DNA of 64,000 nucleotides from Aphrocallistes beatrix (taxonomy: Eukaryota; Porifera; Hexactinellida; Sceptrulophora; Aphrocallistidae): contig OY725495.1 of NCBI GenBank assembly GCA_963281255.1, positions 558,001 to 622,000 of the forward strand, written 5' to 3'. Below, one piece after another: positions 41,740-51,211 of this stretch. A program made the position numbers and the translations under genes. The notes under the pieces were generated by a model. The model searched no databases. It had not been told where the DNA came from and was given only the letters and a program-made list of their open reading frames with translations. Each line of letters starts with the position of its first letter. The first letter of the stretch is position 1.

Positions 41740-43797
41740 CTAGATCAATGAAGGATACTGGTGATTAAGATAGGAAACAGCTCTCATAACGAGTGGACTA
41801 ACTGATGTGTCAGATTGAAGAGAATGCGGACTTGGAGAAGAGTTTTCTTTCAGTTTTTGAAGGAATGGGAGTACTTGAGAATGTTTGGATTGGTTTTCAG
41901 ATGAAGCAATAAGAACATCCAACAAATGGAGAGAGATATCGATTGGTATGCATGTAATGAGCTCATAAGTGGAGTCTAAGAATTCAGTGTTATCCAAATC
42001 AGAGAAGAAAGCAAGGTTGATAATGTTTCTTTGAAGCTGTTGTGACTGGCAGTGAGGGAGATACTGGAGGAGTGAGAGTATTATGGAGCCCCGAGAGGAG
42101 ATAAGCGAAGGGGAGGCACAGGAATGTGTGTACAAGCGAGACAAAGATTTGACAAGACTTTCAGCTGTTGCGTCTGAAATAGGATCTTGGACTAGGGATG
42201 AGAGAGAAGAGAGCATCGAGTCGACATGCAGCATCAGATCAGTGTTAGTTAGCTCGAAGTAGAAGTCAAGCAGGAATAGGACGAAATCTAACACCTCTTC
42301 CCTGCTACCGGATTCCTGTAAGTAATTCCATATAAGAGTAGACACACCTTGGATAAGGTGTGGACACTCGCATTCGGAAGAACCACGCTTACAACCACGA
42401 AGTGACTGTAATATAGAGATCAGTGCAGTGACGTCATCGTGTGATAAAGCGAGTGTTTGGATGTATTTCAACACTTTATCTGAATTAATTCGTAAATTTA
42501 GCTTGGTCTGTGTGTGCAGAGAGACGTATAGGTTTATAATACGTTTATTGAGATGGGATAACGCATCGTGGCTAGTAGAGTCTGTTGTGGGTTTGGGGTG
42601 TGAGGTTTCGCGATGTAGAGAGAGACTAGTAGCTTCAATAGGGAAATTAATATCTGTGAAATTGTAGAATTCAGAGATCCAAGGTTGCTTCTGAGACGTG
42701 TGATATTTCGCGATAGAACACTCAACCTGGTTTAGCAACTTCACAGTTACGAGCTGAGGAAGCAAAATATAGGTGTCAATAATCGCAGAGAGAGTCTTGA
42801 GTGTGCCTTGTAGTCTCTCAGAGGTGAGAGAAGATTTAGAGAGAGAATTGTGAAGCTCCTTAAATTGACTCCAACCGACTGGGATATAGGAACTGTAGAA
42901 TGATACGATGCCAGAGTCTAACTCCACAGGCTTTCGAGTAGACAGCAAGCCTCTGGGAGGAATGTATGCTACTGGGCTGTTAGTATGGGATAAGGTAGAG
43001 GGAGGGGGTGTGAAGTCATTACTCGAGTCTCGTATCAGAAGGGTTAGAGTAGAAATAATATTCTCGAAAACTAATCGGCACTGCTCTAAGGTGTGAGAAA
43101 GCGTGAGTGAGTGAGTTGATATGACAGGTGTTACCAGCTGACTGAAGGTAGGAGTTCGACCGGTCAGCTGACGGGAAATGGAATGACTGTCCATTAATGC
43201 GAGGTATTTCGGCAGGATCCTTTGAGCATGGTGTGAAATTTCGCGCGGAAAGAATGATAGAAGGCTGCGTCCTATTTCGAGTGCTGTGCTCTGAATTGAA
43301 GATTGTGGATGAGCTAGTGCTACGTTCACGTAAGCTATCAACAGGGGTATGTGTGGGGAGATGAGCTCAGGAGGTGTGAGAGAGAATAGGAGAGACAAGA
43401 ATGAGTGGATTTGTTTCAGCAAATGAGAATCTGTGAATAGAGGCTCCAATCTGTTAATAATGTTCGAGAGAGAGTGTCGAATCAGCTGAGGGTCTTTGTG
43501 AGCGAGTTGCTGTAGAGCTGTGAGAGCATGCAGCCGTGTGTTAGCATTGTGATGACGTAGCTGTGATAGTAAGGTGTTGAGATGAGTGGAAGAGTCCTGA
43601 TGACTGGTCAGCTGTGCAGGGAGGTGAATTCTACGCGTTTTGAAGTCGACACGTGTCACATTAGCTGCCACCTGCTTCCTGCCTACCTTCTTCTTCTTCT
43701 TCGTGAAGGCAGGAGGTTGTGATGGTTTATTGGTAAACTTTGACTTCCTCTTAGTTCGGTTTAGTTTACCCATCAAGCGGTCTACTGACAAAATCAT
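41740..43797 (-). CDS. TEX10: TEX10/Ipi1-like ribosome-biogenesis protein
   Basis: An intronless frame of 685 residues; the more likely start is the ninth codon (MGKLNRTKRK, ATG 43773). The basic N-terminus, with KKKKKVGRKQ and then ANVTRVDFKTRRIHLPAQL, matches the TEX10/Ipi1 pattern. An Ipi1_N-like helical-repeat region follows (LLSQLRHHNANTRLHALTAL, about 75-95). The remainder is all-helical, HEAT-like and poorly conserved. TEX10 is part of the PELP1-TEX10-WDR18 (Rix1/rixosome) complex, which processes pre-60S ribosomes and ITS2 in the nucleolus. It is shorter than the vertebrate protein (about 930 residues as I recall). Confidence 0.82.
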   Translation of the reverse strand: MILSVDRLMGKLNRTKRKSKFTNKPSQPPAFTKKKKKVGRKQVAANVTRVDFKTRRIHLPAQLTSHQDSSTHLNTLLSQLRHHNANTRLHALTALQQLAHKDPQLIRHSLSNIINRLEPLFTDSHLLKQIHSFLSLLFSLTPPELISPHIPLLIAYVNVALAHPQSSIQSTALEIGRSLLSFFPREISHHAQRILPKYLALMDSHSISRQLTGRTPTFSQLVTPVISTHSLTLSHTLEQCRLVFENIISTLTLLIRDSSNDFTPPPSTLSHTNSPVAYIPPRGLLSTRKPVELDSGIVSFYSSYIPVGWSQFKELHNSLSKSSLTSERLQGTLKTLSAIIDTYILLPQLVTVKLLNQVECSIAKYHTSQKQPWISEFYNFTDINFPIEATSLSLHRETSHPKPTTDSTSHDALSHLNKRIINLYVSLHTQTKLNLRINSDKVLKYIQTLALSHDDVTALISILQSLRGCKRGSSECECPHLIQGVSTLIWNYLQESGSREEVLDFVLFLLDFYFELTNTDLMLHVDSMLSSLSSLVQDPISDATAESLVKSLSRLYTHSCASPSLISSRGSIILSLLQYLPHCQSQQLQRNIINLAFFSDLDNTEFLDSTYELITCIPIDISLHLLDVLIASSENQSKHSQVLPFLQKLKENSSPSPHSLQSDTSVSPLVMRAVSYLNHQYPSLI

Positions 43798-44143
43798 GAC
43801 ATTTATGAAATCAAGGATGGAAAAATCATGAGTGATACTCTTTTTTCGCTTTATAAATGTTATTCTCAGGCCTCTTAACCTGTAATTTAACTAAATCGTG
43901 TGATGGCAAGTGACAAATCGTGAGATATGGGAAAATATTATTACGAACACTGGTTCTAAATCGTGAGACACACGAAGAGATCGTGAGAGTTGAGAGGCCT
44001 GTATTCTAGGGAAAAGGTAGACTCAGCAATATGCAATAATATATACTAATACAAACAGCGATAAACAAATAATGAACCTACAGAATAGACTACCTATATT
44101 AACAAATAAGTGTTGCATAAGTGCAATGGAACAATACTTGACA
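43798..44143. other. Intergenic, TEX10 to TPR-SET array
   Basis: Contains the small MITE at 43867-44001; nothing else is recognised. Confidence 0.5.
43867..44001. mobile_element. CAGGCCTCTTAAC MITE, 135 bp
   Basis: The left end CAGGCCTCTTAAC mirrors the right end GTTGAGAGGCCTG. TATTCT lies on both sides (43861-43866, 44002-44007). The interior has repeated AATCGTGAGA and AATCGTGTGA motifs. The superfamily is uncertain. Confidence 0.65.
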
Positions 44144-45763
44144 TTAGAAGTACATTTGTAATGCCTTAACTCGGTTGAAATTCTCCTCCACGCGTTTATG
44201 TCGTTCTCTGGCTAAAGGCGTAAAACTATCCGATAAGATTATCATCTGCATATACATGAACCAGTATCTAGTTTCGTATTGTAACTCTTTTTCACAGAAA
44301 AATGCCCTATCCATTATTCGAAAGAAAGACTCAAATCCTACCTTGAATTTTATGGCTGAATACATATAACAGTGAAAGATTTTCCTCATGACGTTCCAGA
44401 CAGTGCCATTAAATCTATTAGCTCCCAGCCCCATGTCTTCAGCTAGTTTTATAACTTCAGAAAATAAATTTTCAAGTTGACGGAAGTATGAATTGACGCT
44501 CAGTTTAGTGACAATATCTTTTTCGAAAAGGACTTTGCAAACGCGGTAGTGAAGTTTAACACTTCGAAGGAATAGATGCTGATTCTTTGGGTCAGATTCA
44601 TATTGACACAATTCACAATTGCAAATAATATTCCAATCGGCTTTAAGATATTCTCTTCGTTCCTTGATAGTGAATAGGCTAATGGAGTCAATCTTGCTTG
44701 GCACTGGGTTTACATAAGCAGCCGTTAATTCAGTACCTTTCAGGATATCAGAGTTAGCCCGAGCTATGCAGATGTTTCCTGCGAATGAGATGAAAGTATT
44801 TGGTAGACAGGAGTGGTTTTGAAAAGAATGAATGAACCAAATTCCACCGGCATCAGGCCCATGCCTAATGTCAGGTTTCGTAGATAGAGTAGGAAGAATA
44901 TAAATAAAAGTGGCTGATGAAATATAGTTTTTGATTACAATGTTACCAATCTTTTGTAGTAATTGGTCTTTCAGTTCTTGGCTGGAATAAAATTCTTCAT
45001 TGCCTATCAATAGCTCGTAACCTTTGGGAGAAAACAACTTCACTGAAGGGAATAAAGGCTGATCATTTATGCCAGATCCAAATATCATCGCTAATCGACA
45101 GATAGTTAAAGGGTTGAATTGTATAATCATTTCTCTAATAATTTCCATCAGTTTAAATGCGACTTTATTAAAATTGGAATTAGGAATTAGACGTGGTTTA
45201 ATATCCAAGGGTTCTTTGGCAAATATTTTCGACTTAGAAACAAACACCAATTCTCCCTTTTTGATGTCTCTCAGTGCAAATAAACCCCTCCCCTTTTTAC
45301 CTGCCAACTCAATAGAAATAGGTCCGAAATAATCTTCTATCTCGATTTCCTTCTTTTCTTTAGCTAAGCGGAGCATTTCGTCCATATCGAATATCCCATT
45401 AGAATTTTCGATATATTTCTCCACACGGTTAATAGAACCTGGTATATCGTCATGTTCATTGGAATGTTGCACTAACATTCGATATGCCTCTTCATGCTCT
45501 CCTATGCCAGAGAGAGCCATGGCTAATCTATAGGAGTACTTGACCTGTGAGGGATCTAGCTTTATAGCCTCTCTAACATCTGGAATAGCCTCATGAGGTA
45601 GTCCCATCTGGATCTTGCATTGGGCTCTGTTACTGTGAAATATCGGATTCGAGCAGTCTAATTCGATAGCTTTAGAGTAAGAGGAAAGAGCTCTAGCGTA
45701 ATCTGAATTCTTGTAGTATCGATTCCCTTCTTCCTTGTATTCCATTGCTGAGTGGGAAGTCAT
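44144..45763 (-). CDS. TPR-SET protein, array copy 1
   Basis: An intronless 539-residue protein. Three TPRs span about 6-103, with the residues of an HSP70/HSP90 carboxylate clamp in their usual places: K and N of YKEEGN, N of SNRA, and K and R of VKYSYRLA. The SET domain covers about 145-370, with KGRGLFA, NHSCLPN and the late tyrosine in ELTAAYVN. It is followed by the zinc-type CNCELCQYE cluster and a helical tail. There is no MYND finger, unlike SMYD proteins. A lysine methyltransferase role is expected from these motifs; the substrate is unknown. This is the most divergent copy: from residue 93 it reads YRMLVQHSNEHDDIPGSINRVEKY where the others share WQILTKHSNEH. LAGKKGRG replaces LAGEKGRG. 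Confidence 0.85.
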   Translation of the reverse strand: MTSHSAMEYKEEGNRYYKNSDYARALSSYSKAIELDCSNPIFHSNRAQCKIQMGLPHEAIPDVREAIKLDPSQVKYSYRLAMALSGIGEHEEAYRMLVQHSNEHDDIPGSINRVEKYIENSNGIFDMDEMLRLAKEKKEIEIEDYFGPISIELAGKKGRGLFALRDIKKGELVFVSKSKIFAKEPLDIKPRLIPNSNFNKVAFKLMEIIREMIIQFNPLTICRLAMIFGSGINDQPLFPSVKLFSPKGYELLIGNEEFYSSQELKDQLLQKIGNIVIKNYISSATFIYILPTLSTKPDIRHGPDAGGIWFIHSFQNHSCLPNTFISFAGNICIARANSDILKGTELTAAYVNPVPSKIDSISLFTIKERREYLKADWNIICNCELCQYESDPKNQHLFLRSVKLHYRVCKVLFEKDIVTKLSVNSYFRQLENLFSEVIKLAEDMGLGANRFNGTVWNVMRKIFHCYMYSAIKFKVGFESFFRIMDRAFFCEKELQYETRYWFMYMQMIILSDSFTPLARERHKRVEENFNRVKALQMYF

Positions 45764-46903
45764 TTAACTAAGTATCTATAGGATATTGTATATATAATAA
45801 TAACTAATAATGCTATACATTCACGTTATTAAGGTTTTAATCCGGTATTCGGCCATCGCAAGAAACTTTGATTATAACTAATAGCAAATGCCATTCGATC
45901 AACTCGTCTGGAAATGAGGAAATGCCAATCTTTACATTCAATTTGACACTATTCCGAACAAAATCATGTTCTTAATTGACAAGGTTTGGGAGTGGAAGCC
46001 TTGTATAGATTAATGTATAGATTACGAATTTGAAATCAAATAAAGAATATTTCTTACAGTTTAACCCTACTTGGACTTGGGGTCAAAGGTATAAATAGAA
46101 AATTCCCACTTTCATTTTCACTTTCAGTTCACTTTCAATTAACTTTCACTTTCACTTCAACATTCCAAGTCCAATTAGGGTTAAGTACATATCTCTTTAT
46201 GGATGACCTACTTTAATACTATTTGTATGCAGATCTTGGTGGTGGTCGAATACTTTTGTCCGGGTAGTGCATATTAAGGATCCATCTGGATGAAACCCTA
46301 TTGTATTTTGAATAGACAATAATTATTTAACAGCAATGAATGTTCAAAAATATTGAAAAAAATGATGTTGGAACGATCGTTCCTCTTCGGCAGTCTTCAT
46401 TAGTATTAATACGCGTACATTTCATTGAGTAGTACAGTAGTCCAATGCCATTATAATACTATTAGTAGGCGAATTGGGAAGAGAATTTTAGGATGCAGCC
46501 ATGGTTCGGGAAGAGTGCGGGACAAAAGGGATTAAGACCTTGGCCGCATGTGCCGCACCCTCGCTATGCCTCTGCTTAATGGAATAAAACTTTTAGAATT
46601 ATAACTGGGGAATTGCGAGGTATCATAATAGTCACTGACCGGATTTCCCTCACTAATAGAGTTTGTGATCCTCTCTATAAAGGTAGAAAGGTAGATAATC
46701 ATCCATTTGTAATATTCAATTAGTTACTATTAGGAAATATTCCGAAATAAACGTATCCAATTTAGTTTGGATAAGTTTGTTTTCTATAACTAACACTAAC
46801 ATCAATAAAGTCTAATATTGGTCTATACTACAGAAGACCTGATATACTACATACACACTTTCTACATTAGCGTAATTAAAGAGCAATACTTGCCAATTCA
46901 AAA
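45764..46903. other. Intergenic spacer in the array
   Basis: Contains the piggyBac-type MITE 46065-46180 and a mariner-type end fragment at about 46240-46275 (GTCGAATACTTTTGTCCGGG). No gene is seen. Confidence 0.5.
46065..46180. mobile_element. piggyBac-type MITE, TTAA-flanked
   Basis: TTAA at 46061-46064 and 46181-46184 flank CCCTACTTGGACTTGG and its imperfect reverse CCAAGTCCAATTAGGG. The interior is a run of CACTTTC-like repeats. TTAA with CCC ends is the piggyBac signature. Confidence 0.75.
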
Positions 46904-48526
46904 CTAGAAATACATTTGCAATGCCTTAACTCGGTTGAAATTCTCCTCCACACGTTTACGTCGCTCGACTGAGGGCGTAAACTTACCCCGTAAGATTATC
47001 ATCTGCATATACATGTACCAATAGTTAGTTTCGTGTATCAATTCCTTTTCGCAGAAAAATGCTCTGTCCATTATTCGAAAGTAAGAATCAATTCTTTCCT
47101 TGTTTGAGAATTTTAATGTTGAATTCATATAGCAGTAAAAAACTTTCTTCATGACAGTCCAGACTGTGTTATTAAATCTATCAGCTCCAAGCCCCATATC
47201 TTCAGCTAGTTTTACAACTTCAGAAAATAAATCTTCAAGTTGACAGAAGTGTGAATTAACGTCCTCTCTAGTAACATTATTTCTTTCCGCTATGATTTTG
47301 CATGCGCGGTCGTAAAGTTTAACACCTCGACTCAATAGATGCTGATTCTTTGGATCTGATTCATACTGACACAATTCACAGTTGCAAATAAATCCCCAAG
47401 TACGATTAAGATGTTCTCTTCGTTCCTTGATAGTGAGTAGGTCAATTGATTCAATACTGCCGGAGTTTACATACGCAATCATTAATTCAGTACCTTTCAA
47501 AATATCAGAGTTCGCCCGAGCTATGCAGATGTTTCCTGCGAATGAGAGTGAAGTGTTTGGTAGACAGGAATGGTTGAGAAAAGAAAAAAGGAACCAAATT
47601 CCACTTGCAGGAGGCCCGATCTCAATATCAGGCAGCGTGAATAGAGTTGGGAGAATATAAGTAACAGTGACTGCAGAAGCCTTATTCTTAATTACAATGC
47701 TACTAATGTTTTGTAGTAATTGGACTTTCAGTTCTTTACTGGAATAAAATTCTTCATAGCCTAGCAATAGTTCGTAACCTTTTGGAGAAAACAACTTCAC
47801 TGAAGGGAATAAAGGCTGATTATCTATGCCAGATCCAAACAACATCGCTAATCGACAGATAGTTAAAGGGTTTGATTGTGTAATCATTTTTCCGATAATT
47901 TCCATCAGTTTAGTCGCGACTTTATTCATTTGAAATTTGGTATTAGGGATTAGATGTGTATCAATATCCAAGGGTTCTTTGGCAAATATTTTCGTCTTAG
48001 AAACAAACACCAATTCTCCCTTTTTGATGTCTCTCAGTGCAAATAAACCTCTCCCCTTTTCACCTGCCAACTCAATAGAAATAGGTCCGAAATAATCTTC
48101 TATCTCTATTTCCTTCTTTTCTTTAGCTAAGCGGAGCATTTCGTCCATATCGAATATCCCATTAGAATTTTCGATATATTTCTTCTCGCGTTTGATAGCA
48201 GCTGGAATGTCGTCATGTTCATTGGAATGCTTTGTTAATATCTGCCATGCCTCTTCATGCTCTCCTATGCCAGAGAGAGCCATGGCTAATCTATAGGAGT
48301 ACTTGACCTGTGAGGGATCGAGCTTTATAGCCTCTCTAACATCTGGAATAGCCTCATGAGGTAGTCCCATCTGGATCTTGCATTGGGCTCTGTTACTGTG
48401 AAATATCGGATTCGAGCAGTCTAATTCGATAGCTTTCGAGTAAGAAGAAAGAGCTCTAGCGTAATCTGAATTCTTGTAGTATCGATTTCCTTCTTCTTTG
48501 TATTTCATTGCTGAATGGGAAGCCAT
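46904..48526 (-). CDS. TPR-SET protein, array copy 2
   Basis: An intronless 540-residue protein with the same plan as copy 1: three clamp-type TPRs, SET with KGRGLFA, NHSCLPN and ELMIAYVN, and then CNCELCQYE. The first 190 residues are almost identical to copies 3 and 4, whereas the part from about 195 onward differs widely. Its tail reads SVERRKRVEENFNRVKALQMYF. All catalytic-pocket motifs are present. AG lies directly before the ATG (AGATG). Confidence 0.85.
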   Translation of the reverse strand: MASHSAMKYKEEGNRYYKNSDYARALSSYSKAIELDCSNPIFHSNRAQCKIQMGLPHEAIPDVREAIKLDPSQVKYSYRLAMALSGIGEHEEAWQILTKHSNEHDDIPAAIKREKKYIENSNGIFDMDEMLRLAKEKKEIEIEDYFGPISIELAGEKGRGLFALRDIKKGELVFVSKTKIFAKEPLDIDTHLIPNTKFQMNKVATKLMEIIGKMITQSNPLTICRLAMLFGSGIDNQPLFPSVKLFSPKGYELLLGYEEFYSSKELKVQLLQNISSIVIKNKASAVTVTYILPTLFTLPDIEIGPPASGIWFLFSFLNHSCLPNTSLSFAGNICIARANSDILKGTELMIAYVNSGSIESIDLLTIKERREHLNRTWGFICNCELCQYESDPKNQHLLSRGVKLYDRACKIIAERNNVTREDVNSHFCQLEDLFSEVVKLAEDMGLGADRFNNTVWTVMKKVFYCYMNSTLKFSNKERIDSYFRIMDRAFFCEKELIHETNYWYMYMQMIILRGKFTPSVERRKRVEENFNRVKALQMYF

Positions 48527-49124
48527 CTAATATTAATTAAGTATATATGTTATGGGCAATATGAGAAAAAAATAAGTAGCACGAAAATCGAGTTATGCTC
48601 TAAGAAAGGAATGGAGGTTGGAAATTTTGCAAAAAGATCCCTTTGCACAGTTTTTTTTAAGGTTGAGGCCTTCATATAACTCAACTTAACCGTGGTGTCA
48701 ACCACCGAAAAAATATAAATCGTGTTGTAACTCCACAAAATAGTGTCATTTTTACACAAGATCGCCTTTAAAACAACAAAATGGACAAAAATGTCTCAAA
48801 CATCGAACGTTTTCAGAGACTCACTGTATGTATTAATTAATAATGAGACTGTATATTTTGATCAGAAATCAAATTATTTCAGAAATGTGGAATTTGCATT
48901 AATTTGTATTGAAATTCCACATATCTGATCAAAATTCTACATATTCTCTGATGAAAAAGATATACGGTCTCTTTTAAATATTCAGTATGATATTCGAGTA
49001 AAAAGTAGACTTATCCAATACTATGCACTAGCATAATACCAACATAGTAATACCTAAAATACTTATACTAGGACTAATTAAGTGAATGGAACAATACTTG
49101 CCAATTCTACAAGTAACTAATGCG
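48527..49124. other. Intergenic spacer in the array
   Basis: Contains the GAGACTGTATATT-family MITE copy 3 (48845-48971). Otherwise nothing is recognised. Confidence 0.5.
48845..48971. mobile_element. GAGACTGTATATT-family MITE, copy 3
   Basis: It starts GAGACTGTATATTTTGATCAG and ends AAGATATACGGTCTC. The interior (ATGTGGAATTTGCATTAATT, TATTGAAATTCCACAT) is shared with copies 1 and 2. No clear target duplication. Confidence 0.8.
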
Positions 49125-50750
49125 TTAGAAATACATTTGCAAGGCCTTAACTCGGTTGAAATTCCCCTCCACACGTTTACGTCGCTCTTTGACTGAAGGC
49201 ATAAAGCCATCCACTGATACCATCATTTGCATATACATGTACCAGTATCTAGTTTCGTGCTGTAGTTCCTTCTCACAGAAAAATGCTCGATCCATTATTC
49301 GAAAATAAGATTCAATTCTGTTCGTTTCTAAGAAATTTACAGTTGATTTCATATAACAGAAAAGAATTTTCATCATAACAGTCCAGACAGTGTCATTAAA
49401 TTTGTTACTCCCAAGCCCCATGTCTTCAGCTAGTTTTACAACCTCAGAAAATAAATCTTCAAGTTGACGGAAATGTGAATTGACACTATCTTTAGTGAGA
49501 TTATCTGCTTCAGCTATGATTTTGCAAGCGTGGTAGAAAAGTTCTTCACTTCGAATCAATAAAAGTTCATTCTTTGGATCTGATTCATATTGACACATCT
49601 CACAATTGCAAATAAAACTCCAAGTATCATTGATGAGTTCCCTCCTTTCCTTTAAAGTGAATAGCTCAGCTATGTCAGTACTTTGAGAGTTTACATATGC
49701 AGTCGTTAGCTCGGCACCTTTCAGGATATCAGAGTTAGCCCGAGCTATGCAGATATTCCCTGCATGTGAAATAAAAGTATTTGGTAGACAGGAGTGGTTA
49801 AGAAAAGAATGAATAAACCAAATTCCACTTGCATCAGGTCCGTGCTCAATGTTAGGTCCAGTGAAGAGAGTTGGAAGAATGTAAGTAAAAGTGGCCGCAG
49901 AAACCTGGTTCTTAACTACAATATTGAAATTTTTATTTTTTAATTGGTCTTTCAGTTCGTGTCTAGAATAAAATTCTTCATTGCCTTGCAATAGCTCGTA
50001 ACCTTTAGGAGAAAACAACTTCACTGAAGAGAATAAAGGCTGGTTATCTATGCCAGATCCAAATAACATCGCTAATCGACAGATAGTTAAAGGATTTGAT
50101 CGGAAAATCATTTCTCCGATAATCTCCATCAGTTTAGTTGTGACATTTCCAAATTGGAGTTTGGTATTAGGAATTAGACGTGGTTTAATATCCAAGAGTT
50201 CTTTGGCAAATATTTTTGTTTTAGAAACAAACACCAATTCTCCCTTTTTGATGTCTCTCAGTGCAAATAAACCCCTCCCCTTTTCACCTGCCAACTCAAT
50301 AGAAATAGGTCCGAAATAATCTTCTATCTCTATTTCCTTCTTTTCTTTAGCTAATCGTAGCATTTCGTCCATATCGAATATCCCATTAGAATTTTCGATA
50401 TATTTCTTCTCGCGTTTAATAGCAGCTGGAATGTCGTCATGTTCATTGGAATGCTTTGTTAATATCTGCCATGCCTCTTCATGCTCTCCTATGCCAGAGA
50501 GAGCCATGGCTAATCTATAGGAGTACTTGACCTGTGAGGGATCGAGCTTTATAGCCTCTCTAACATCTGGAATAGCCTCATGAAGTAGTCCCATCTGTAT
50601 CTTGCATTGGGCTCTGTTACTGTGAAATATCGGATTCGAGCAGTCTAATTCGATAGCTTTCGAGTAAGAGGAAAGAGCTCTAGCGTAATCTGAATTCTTG
50701 TAGTATCGATTTCCTTCTTCCTTGTATTCCATTGCTGAATGGGAAGCCAT
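49125..50750 (-). CDS. TPR-SET protein, array copy 3
   Basis: An intronless 541-residue protein. It has three clamp TPRs, SET motifs KGRGLFA, NHSCLPN and ELTTAYVN, then CNCEMCQYE. It differs from copy 2 in the TPR region by only a handful of residues (for example GLLHEA for GLPHEA), but strongly in the SET insert and C-terminal helices. It ends SVKERRKRVEGNFNRVKALQMYF. AG immediately precedes the start ATG. Its upstream flank carries a decayed Helitron-like 5' fragment (50790-50941). Confidence 0.85.
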   Translation of the reverse strand: MASHSAMEYKEEGNRYYKNSDYARALSSYSKAIELDCSNPIFHSNRAQCKIQMGLLHEAIPDVREAIKLDPSQVKYSYRLAMALSGIGEHEEAWQILTKHSNEHDDIPAAIKREKKYIENSNGIFDMDEMLRLAKEKKEIEIEDYFGPISIELAGEKGRGLFALRDIKKGELVFVSKTKIFAKELLDIKPRLIPNTKLQFGNVTTKLMEIIGEMIFRSNPLTICRLAMLFGSGIDNQPLFSSVKLFSPKGYELLQGNEEFYSRHELKDQLKNKNFNIVVKNQVSAATFTYILPTLFTGPNIEHGPDASGIWFIHSFLNHSCLPNTFISHAGNICIARANSDILKGAELTTAYVNSQSTDIAELFTLKERRELINDTWSFICNCEMCQYESDPKNELLLIRSEELFYHACKIIAEADNLTKDSVNSHFRQLEDLFSEVVKLAEDMGLGSNKFNDTVWTVMMKILFCYMKSTVNFLETNRIESYFRIMDRAFFCEKELQHETRYWYMYMQMMVSVDGFMPSVKERRKRVEGNFNRVKALQMYF

Positions 50751-51211
50751 CTAAATGTATTAATTAAGTATCTATGAGAAATTGTAAGAGCTGAGTCAAC
50801 ATTTTTGTCTGAGGTCAGAATCTAATGGAGCCCTAGCCAAAAGAGTCCCACATGCAAAAAATCAGCTTTCTGTGTCAGGCAGTAACTGCAATCAATTCGT
50901 TACAGAAATATACAAACATTAATCGAGTTTAAAGGTAAGGATGTATATATATTACAGAACGAGGGTAGACTCGAATTAATTCAGGTATGCCCAAGTACAA
51001 TATGAAAATGCTCCCATTCACTGATGTCTATGAATTATGTATTGACTAATAAGTTCGTACAAAAGTGTTTCGTTTATGTGAGTTTTGCTCAAATGGGGAA
51101 AGTCCATTTACTAGCACTAACAGCAAAAAATAAATAATGATTCAAAACAAAAACTATAGAACAACATACTACTTCCCATTTAGTCTAAAATGGAAGAATG
51201 CTTAGCATAAG
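50751..51211. other. Intergenic spacer with Helitron-like fragment
   Basis: Contains the Helitron-like 5' part at 50790-50941. The segment from about 51043 onward is duplicated at about 53868, so it belongs to the copy 4/copy 5 duplication unit. Confidence 0.6.
50790..50941 (-). mobile_element. Helitron-like element, 5' fragment
   Basis: On the minus strand it starts TCCTTACCTTTAAACTCGAT and continues through AACGAATTGATTGCAG and the CTGATTTTTTGCATGTGGGA segment. It resembles the first ~150 bp of the 54151-54733 element and is decayed, with no 3' end found. Confidence 0.65.
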
